Below, piece by piece: positions 57,602-64,000 of a DNA stretch of 64,000 bases (its first letter is position 1; each line of letters starts with the position of its first letter). The DNA comes from Centroberyx gerrardi. Its lineage: Eukaryota > Chordata > Actinopteri > Beryciformes > Berycidae. Location of the stretch: assembly GCF_048128805.1 (NCBI RefSeq), contig NC_136019.1:17505381-17569380 (forward strand), written 5' to 3'. The notes under the pieces were generated by a model. The model made no database searches. It was not told the origin of the DNA and was given only the letters and a program-made list of their open reading frames with translations. The position numbers and the translations under genes were made by a program.

Positions 57602-59430
57602 TAATTCCCCTGGTACTCCAACTTCAACATCAGAATCTAGAATCAGAAGCCCAGTCATTAAGAGGGCTGGCACAGAGAAGGAAGCCATTTAAACCTTAGC
57701 CAAAGGTCTCAGATGTTGTGGTAATACTAAAATGAATTTAGTCCTGGAGAAAATAGTATCATACCAAGACAAATGGATTACTTGGGGGCATGTAAATATT
57801 CAAGCATCATACCCAAGAAAGAACAAATACAGCATTTAATGGCTGATTCTAAACTGGACTTCATATGTTTTAAAGAGACATGGTTAAAACCATGAATTCC
57901 TCCTTCTGACCTGAATATCCAATATACAGACTTTTTTGGAAGGATAAAGAGGAGGGAAGAGGTAGCGGTATGATTTATACGAAGGACCACCTTAATTGTA
58001 ATCCCATTCAGTGGAGAAATCCAAATAAATCTGGAATGTCTGGGTTTGAATGTCTTTCTTTTCCTGCATATGTCTATTGGTTTGTATTGTTCGCCATCAT
58101 GTGATATGTTTTATGAGCACTTATGCTGCATTCTTAATGAATGTGATTTCAACATAAATTGATAAAGTAAAATATGTAAGAAAGATTTTAAAGAGATAAT
58201 GGATTGTTTTAATCTGACCCAGATAATACAAGAATCAAACAAAGTAACCCAGATATCCCACACACAATTAGACCTTGTGTTTACTAATAGACCTGAATGA
58301 ATAACAAAGTCTTTTAACCTGCTTACAGGTCTTTCTGATTGTAATATTATTTTGATGATTCAAAAAATTACTAGAAAGAGACTGAGTAATCATGTGAAAG
58401 TAAAACAGTATCAACAAAGAATTCCAAAAAGTGAAGAACGTAATCTTGATTATGTTATGAGAAATATTGATCTGATCTGCTGCCCAGTGAAGATATAGAG
58501 TCTTGTCATATAACATGCACATCAACCATTAACAGTGTGATAAACTCTTCTAGTAGAAAAAGTCAGCGTAGGCCTAGATGTATAATAACTTTACCATGGA
58601 TAAATGAGGAACTCAGAAGGCTGATGCGAGAGAGAGATAATGCCTTGAAAAAGTTTCTGGTATATGGTCACAATGAAGATAACATTTTGTTTAAATATCT
58701 CTGAAATAAGATGCTAATGCTAGAATGTTAGAAAGGCTAAGGCAGATTTCTTTCTTGGAGTAATTAAAGATGCTAAAGGTAATGGTAAAATCATTTGGAA
58801 AAAAAACTCATGGGAAGGTCAGTACAGAAATCAGGTAATATTGACTTTAGTCAAAGAGTAAAGACTAGTATTGAATAACTTTTTTGTTGAATCTGTTAAA
58901 GAAATGGCTTTACAATTTCTGAACAAAACTATTTCTCATCCCAATAGATAGCAATAAACCAATATTTAGAATTCCATAAATTTCACTATCCTTTTTAAAT
59001 AACTCTAAAACTAAAGATGTGCATGGTCTAAACACTACTTTCCTGAAGACACAAATAATCTTTGATTATTCCAATTGCTTACCTTGTGAATTTATCATTT
59101 AAATGTGATATATTTCCCACTGCTTGGAAGAGCACTATGGTTACTCCTGTATTGAAACCCGGAGATCCAAAAGACATTACCAACTATCAGCCCATAAGTA
59201 TCATTCCGCCATAAAGTTGCTGAAAAATAGGTTGCTGAGCACCTAACCTCTCATTTTAATAAGGGCAACATGTTTCATCTGATACAATTTGGATTCAGAA
59301 ATAATCACTTGACCGAAACAGCTAATTGTATTTTCCTTGAGCGTATTAAATCACAATTGGACTTAAATGGGGTAGTCAGGGCTGGATCGAAAAAAGCTTT
59401 TGACACTGTAAACCATAATGTGCTCATTAA
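57602..59430 (+). mobile_element. Decayed LINE (jockey-like group)
   Basis: Plus-strand non-LTR element fossil with many stops and frameshifts. Recognisable pieces are endonuclease end (TQLDLVFTNRPERITKSFN, LTGLSDCNIIL at about 58,255-58,350), linker (LPWINEELRRLMRERDNALKK at about 58,590), and reverse transcriptase start (TVTPVLKPGDPKDITNYQPIS at about 59,140, IQFGFRNNHLTETAN at about 59,283, KKAFDTVNHNVLI to 59,430). The catalytic YADD part is missing. It is unlike the L2 elements elsewhere in the window; clade not settled. Confidence 0.75.
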
Positions 59431-59999
59431 ATAAGTTGTCTTCACATGTTTCTACTGAAGCAATAGGGGTTATGCCCAACGTACTTTCGCATTCTGTTAA
59501 AACGGACTTGCTAGTTTCCGGTTCAGTTTCGCTTTACCGAAAGCTCATTGTTGTACCAGCTACGTGTGGATATGCCATTGTTTTATTCAAGGTGTCTTCG
59601 GGAGCTGCCAAATATAAGCATTTCCGATGTACATCGTATATGCAGGTTGACCTCCAAGACTCAAAAAAACTGGATAAAGGGTTTAAGCTGTACGCTTCTT
59701 CATACATCTGCAACTATGAGGGTAGCTGGGTAGCTATCTAGGTAGCTCACTGTTGTTAAGAGAGTCTCACCCAGCAAGTTTCTGATTAATTATTGCTATA
59801 TATGCCTACATAATCACGTTGTCATTTTATTTTCACCAGTATTAAACAGAGACAGGCTGACGACCGTGAGCGCATTCTGCCGTTAATTTTGAGACCAGAC
59901 CGGATCAGCGAAATCGGTATCAGCAGCACAGGTCTATGAGGAAAAACAAGAAGCCACACAGTTTGAGAGTAGGGATTGCTAGTCTGTTCACTTTCAATT
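59431..59999. other. Unassigned segment with a 107-codon open frame
   Basis: An open frame at 59,418-59,741 on the plus strand begins in LINE sequence and continues into unrecognised DNA. An overlapping frame contains ISISDVHRICRLTSKT. I do not recognise a domain. Base composition is more GC-rich than its surroundings. It may be a fragment of another mobile element or of a gene lying between the LINE and BEL fossils. No splice or promoter evidence. Confidence 0.3.
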
Positions 60000-60930
60000 T
60001 CAGTTCCAATTCCAGTTTAAATATATCCTAATATGATATTTATCAAGCCTCTCAGAATAGGTGTTCTGTCCTCGCAAAAGAGTCCCCTTCTTAAGCTTAA
60101 CAGATAGATAAACTCCTTCCAGCAGCTGTAGTGTTGACAGTTGATTTATTAGCACCAGTTCGTCTATACAGTACTAGAAACAGAGTAAAACTGAAACAAA
60201 GAAACAAACAAGCTATAAGTATAAATATGCTGAACACAAAGCTTAATTCTCACTAGCTGAACAACATGTATTTACGTGAGGTATAATATTGTTACAAACC
60301 CTGAAATATGCTACCATATACAAATCATATCCCTCATAGCAAGATCGGTTACACAGAACCGATAAACATACAGTAGTCATGACAATACCCCGTAAACGAT
60401 CGTCCATATAAATATCATCTAAATAAAAGGATAAGTAGGTTATGAATTATTTTACTTGCAGACAATGCTTCTACAAACTAACTGCAAGAGGGAAGAAGTC
60501 CGCCGCTCTACAGAATAACTGTCACCGTTTCCATGCCAACAAGATACTTCTTTCATTTGTAGGATATTTCAACCGAAACCACATTCTGGATGTTTAGCGA
60601 TCTCGAGGTGCCTTCAAGTACCGTCGGAAATATGATAATTACAACTTAAACACCCATAAACAAACTCAGCCTAACTACAGGGGCCAGAATACTCCCCGTC
60701 TGGTATCTGTAAGAATACCATCATTAACACTAAACTTAAAATTACTTGTCAGTCTCTTGAGAGAGGAGTAGGACAGTTTCTGAAACTGGTCGCAGAAAGG
60801 TCTTGAACAACCCCTCTCTTGCTGTCTTGACTTCAACCTTTCTGACTTTACCATCTCTGCCAGGAAAGGTCTTCACGACGATGCCCATGGGCCAGTCATT
60901 CCTTTTCACTTGACTGTCTCTTAGCACCAC
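60000..60930 (-). mobile_element. BEL/Pao LTR retrotransposon fossil, 3' part
   Basis: Minus strand. The end of the polyprotein is recognisable at about 60,740-60,930 (RDSQVKRNDWPMGIVVKTF and a following KVEVKTAREG), typical of the BEL/Pao polymerase C-terminus. It is followed by a GGGGAGTATTCTGG-type junction and LTR-like AT-rich sequence to about 60,000. An L2 LINE is inserted at 60,931, so the rest of the element, if present, lies beyond the window. A partial fossil. Confidence 0.7.
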
Positions 60931-63900
60931 AATAATAATAATAATAATAAACTTTATTTGTATAGCACCTTTCATACAAGAAATGCAGCTCAAAGTGAAC
61001 AGAGAAATTACATGCACCAAGTGCTTCACATAAAACTTGATAATGATAGTGAGAATAAGATAAAGAGGAGAATAGAATACATAAAATGCATCTTCACATG
61101 AAAATAGACATAGAATGAGCATAACATAAGATGGAAAATAAAACCCACTGAATAACAATAGTAAAAATATGAGGAATGCATAACATAAGATGGAAAATAA
61201 AATCCACTGTAAAATAATAATAAAAATAAAGTTAAAAAAATAGAGTACATAGGATGCATAAAATCAAGTAAAATACAAATTTTAAAAGAAGTGCAGCAGT
61301 GCATAAGTGCGAAGCAAAGTGAGAGAGAAAAAAAAAAAAAGAGTTCAAGGCCTGTATCGGGAAAGTCATAGCTAGTTAAAGGCTAAAGTGAAGAGATAAG
61401 TTTTTAGCTTTCTTTTAAAAATATTTAGCGAGCTGGCTTCCCTGATATCTATAGGTAGTGTGTTCCATAGCTTTGGGGCGTAATTGACAAAGGCTGCATC
61501 CCCGATTTTCTTTCGGCTGTTGCTGGGAACCTCCAATAAACCAGCAGCAGATGATCGCAGTGTTCTTGAAGGCAGGTAGTGAACAAGGGAGTTAGCAATG
61601 TAGCTTGGTCCTAGCCCATTAAGGGCTTTGTATATAAGGAGGAGGACCTTAAAATCAATTCTAAATGTTACAGGAAGCCAGTGTAGAGCAGCTAAAACTG
61701 GACTAATGTGCTCTCTCCTCTTGGTTCTGGTTAATAGCCGAGCTGCAGAGTTTTGAATGAGCTGAAGTCTCTCGGTGGTTTTTTTCGGGAGACCAGTAAA
61801 AAGTGCGTTACAGTAATCGAGTCGGCTTGAAATGAATCAGTTTTTCAGCATCTTTTTGATTTATAAATGGTCGTACTTTAGCTATGTTTCTAAGGTGGAA
61901 AAATGATGTTTTCGTCACCTTGTTAATGTGGGACTTGAATCTTAGATCTGAATCTAGGATAACACCAAGACTTGTAACCTCAGATTTAATCCAGGGAGTC
62001 AATGCTCCCAGATTATTAAACAGCATTTCTCTTTTTGTTTTAGGGCCGACTAGTAGGATTTCAGTTTTGTCCTCGTTTAACTTTAAAAAAATTTTGCTCA
62101 TCCATTTATTTATTGCCAAAAGACAGGTAGTAATGGAGTTTATAGCTGCAGCATCATTTGGTTCAGCAGAGATGTACAGTTGCGTGTCATCCGCATAACT
62201 ATGGAAACATACATTGTGCTCTCTAATGATGTTACCAAGTGGCAGCATGTATAGTGAGAATAATAATGGACCAAGGCAGCTCCCTTGTGCAACCCCAAAA
62301 CAGAAGTCATGTTTCTCAGACACATGATCTCCAAGACTGATGTAAAACTTTCTCCCTTTGATGTATGTTTTGAACCAGTTTAACACACAGTCAGTAAGAC
62401 CAACCAACTTTTCAAGACGATTGATTAAGATATCATGGTCAATCGTATCAAACGCTGCACTTAGGTCCAAGAGGACAAGAATTGAGACCTTATTTTCATC
62501 AGAGTTTAGTCTGAGGTCGCTGATTATTTTAGTAAGAGCAGTTTCAGTGCTGTGGTATGTTCTAAAGCCTGATTGAAATTCCTCCAGGATATTATTTTCT
62601 TTAAGAAAGGAGTTTATTTGCACTGAAACTACCTTTTCAAGTATCTTACTAATGAATGGAAGGTTGGATATCGGCCTATAGCTTGTCAATGCATTACCAT
62701 CTAGGTTGGGTTTCTTTAGTAAGGGTTTTACAACAGCTGTTTTGAATGCATCTGGGAAGATGCCTGTTTGAAGGGATGTATTTATAATCTTCAGGACATG
62801 ACTTGAAACACTATCGAACACCCGCTTAAAAAATGCTGTAGGTACAGGGTCAATACATGAGGTGGAGGAGTTACACTCGGTGACAGTCTTGCAAAGCTCA
62901 GTTAATGTAATAAAAGTGAATTTTCCCATGGTTACATCTTCTTTACAGGGTTTGCTGAGGTCATCTGTGTTTACATCAGCAGCAATGCTGGTTCTAATTG
63001 AAGTTATTTTGTTATTGAAGAACAATGCAAGTTCTTCACAATTTGATGCAGAGGACTGCGGACGGGTGGGGGCAGTGTTGAGTAGCTGGTCAATAGTGGA
63101 GAATAATATTCTAGAGTTTCCAGCATTCTCTGTAATAATCTTAGAAAAGTAATCCTTTCTTGCTAGACGTATTGCTTTGTTATAGACAGTCATGGCTTCT
63201 TTGTATATATTACAGTGAACTGTGAGCCTGGTTTTCCTCCATTTTCTTTCAGCTGCTCGACAGATTCTCTTAATCTCATTAACACTGTTATTGTTTAACC
63301 ATGGGGAGATTCTGTCAGTCGACCTCTTTTTAACCTTTAGTGGACCAACAGTATTTAAAGCAGATGACAAGGTATTGTTGAAATTTTCAACCATGTCATT
63401 TAAAGAGCAGTCAATGCTGTATGACTCAAATGATTTCATAACATTAGAGAACTTTGCTTCAGCCTTGCTATCTAGGAATCTCTTTTGAACCAAAAAATCC
63501 CTTTTAGTCTTTGTTAAGATTAGGCTGGCATCAAAAAACACACAGTGATGGTCAGAAATAGGTCATTCTAATACTGAAACATTGTCAATGTTTAACCCTG
63601 TTGTTATTACCAAGTCTAGAATGTTACCATGCTGATGAGTGGCTTCATTTACATGTTGGGTAAGTTCAAAGCTGTCCAGTAAATTCACAAGCTCCATAGT
63701 TTTGGAGTCATTCTTTTTGTTGATATGAATATTCAGGTCTCCATTCAGGATTAATCTATCATATCTAGTGATACCAAGTGAGATCAGCTCTGAGAATTCC
63801 TGCAGAAACAGTGTTGAATATCTTGGTGGCCGATACAATGTAATGATGAGCACTGATAATTCTGCTTTGAGCTCAAGAGCAAGATATTCAAATGATGTAA

Positions 63901-64000
63901 ATTCACCCAGGTCAATGTCATTACACACAAACTGTGTAGAAAAAATGGCTGCAATCCCTCCTCCTTTCCTGTTCTGTCTGACTGACTGATAAAAATTATA
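60931..64000 (-). mobile_element. Long L2-type LINE, continues past the window edge
   Basis: The minus-strand 3' end is GTGCTATACAAATAAAG plus (TTA)n at 60,931-60,951; the 5' end lies beyond 64,000. The coding region is listed separately. An AT-rich spacer with A runs (61,000-61,400) forms the 3' UTR. The insertion splits the BEL/Pao fossil. It belongs to the same broad L2 group as the element at 35 kb but is a different family. Confidence 0.8.
61390..63960 (-). pseudogene. L2 ORF2, partial, one stop and one frameshift
   Basis: Endonuclease (YRPPRYSTLFLQEFSEL, NGDLNIHINKKND, NILDLVITTGLNID), reverse transcriptase (YRPISNLPFISKILEKVV, ILVLLDLSAAFDTIDH, GVAQGSCLGPLLFSLYM, catalytic FHSYADDTQLYI) and C-terminal region to about 61,390 (LQNSAARLL-like, KLWNTLP). 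A TGA at 63,563-63,565 interrupts an otherwise continuous frame (from an expected Arg codon) and one frameshift lies near 61,830, just after AEKLIH. The N-terminus is beyond the window. Well preserved, so fairly recent. Confidence 0.8.

Noticed and set aside
1-64000. CRISPR arrays, operons, riboswitches, bacterial-type terminators, attachment sites
   Set aside because: The window is spliced vertebrate DNA; the tandem repeats are microsatellites and duplicated gene blocks, not spaced direct repeats.

Overview
The window is vertebrate genomic DNA, almost certainly from a ray-finned (teleost) fish. It carries spliced two-domain immunoglobulin receptor genes of the novel immune-type receptor (NITR) family, known only from bony fishes, in a background of fish-type repeats (L2-like LINEs, a Penelope-like element, hAT, Gypsy and BEL fossils, MITEs). 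The species cannot be read from the sequence. No bacterial features, tRNA or rRNA genes or CRISPR arrays are present.

The backbone is a tandem cluster of eight NITR genes, all on the plus strand and all apparently intact. There are two subfamilies, called A and B here. The order is A1 (2.17-3.76 kb), B1 (7.86-9.76), B2 (12.98-14.87), A2 (19.71-21.31), B3 (25.46-27.35), a 13.6 kb transposon nest (28.05-41.69), A3 (43.36-44.96), B4 (49.07-51.01), A4 (55.93-57.51). Each gene encodes a leader, an N-terminal V domain, a six-cysteine I domain ending in an FGxG J-like motif, one uncharged transmembrane helix, and a tail with two tyrosine motifs (ITIM or ITIM-like). All eight therefore look like inhibitory receptors. 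A genes have five exons with V and I in one exon; B genes have six exons with a 71-117 bp intron between V and I. The V domains differ mainly in the loops; the I domains are nearly identical.

The flanks are also duplicated. A1 and A2 share about 2.1 kb of upstream DNA, A3 and A4 share a different upstream block, A1 and A3 share their downstream block, and B1, B3 and B4 share an upstream block holding a Penelope-like remnant. The cluster thus grew by duplication of multi-kb units with later exchange. Several mobile elements can be dated against the duplications because a paralogue still shows the empty site.

The B3-A3 interval holds a hAT transposon with an intron-bearing transposase gene and a series of elements nested inside it, a broken Gypsy fossil split by a nearly intact L2 LINE (one frame of about 926 codons with two stops), a probable solo LTR and a second decayed LINE. 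After A4 the window runs into a LINE fossil, a BEL/Pao fossil and another long L2 that continues past the right edge.
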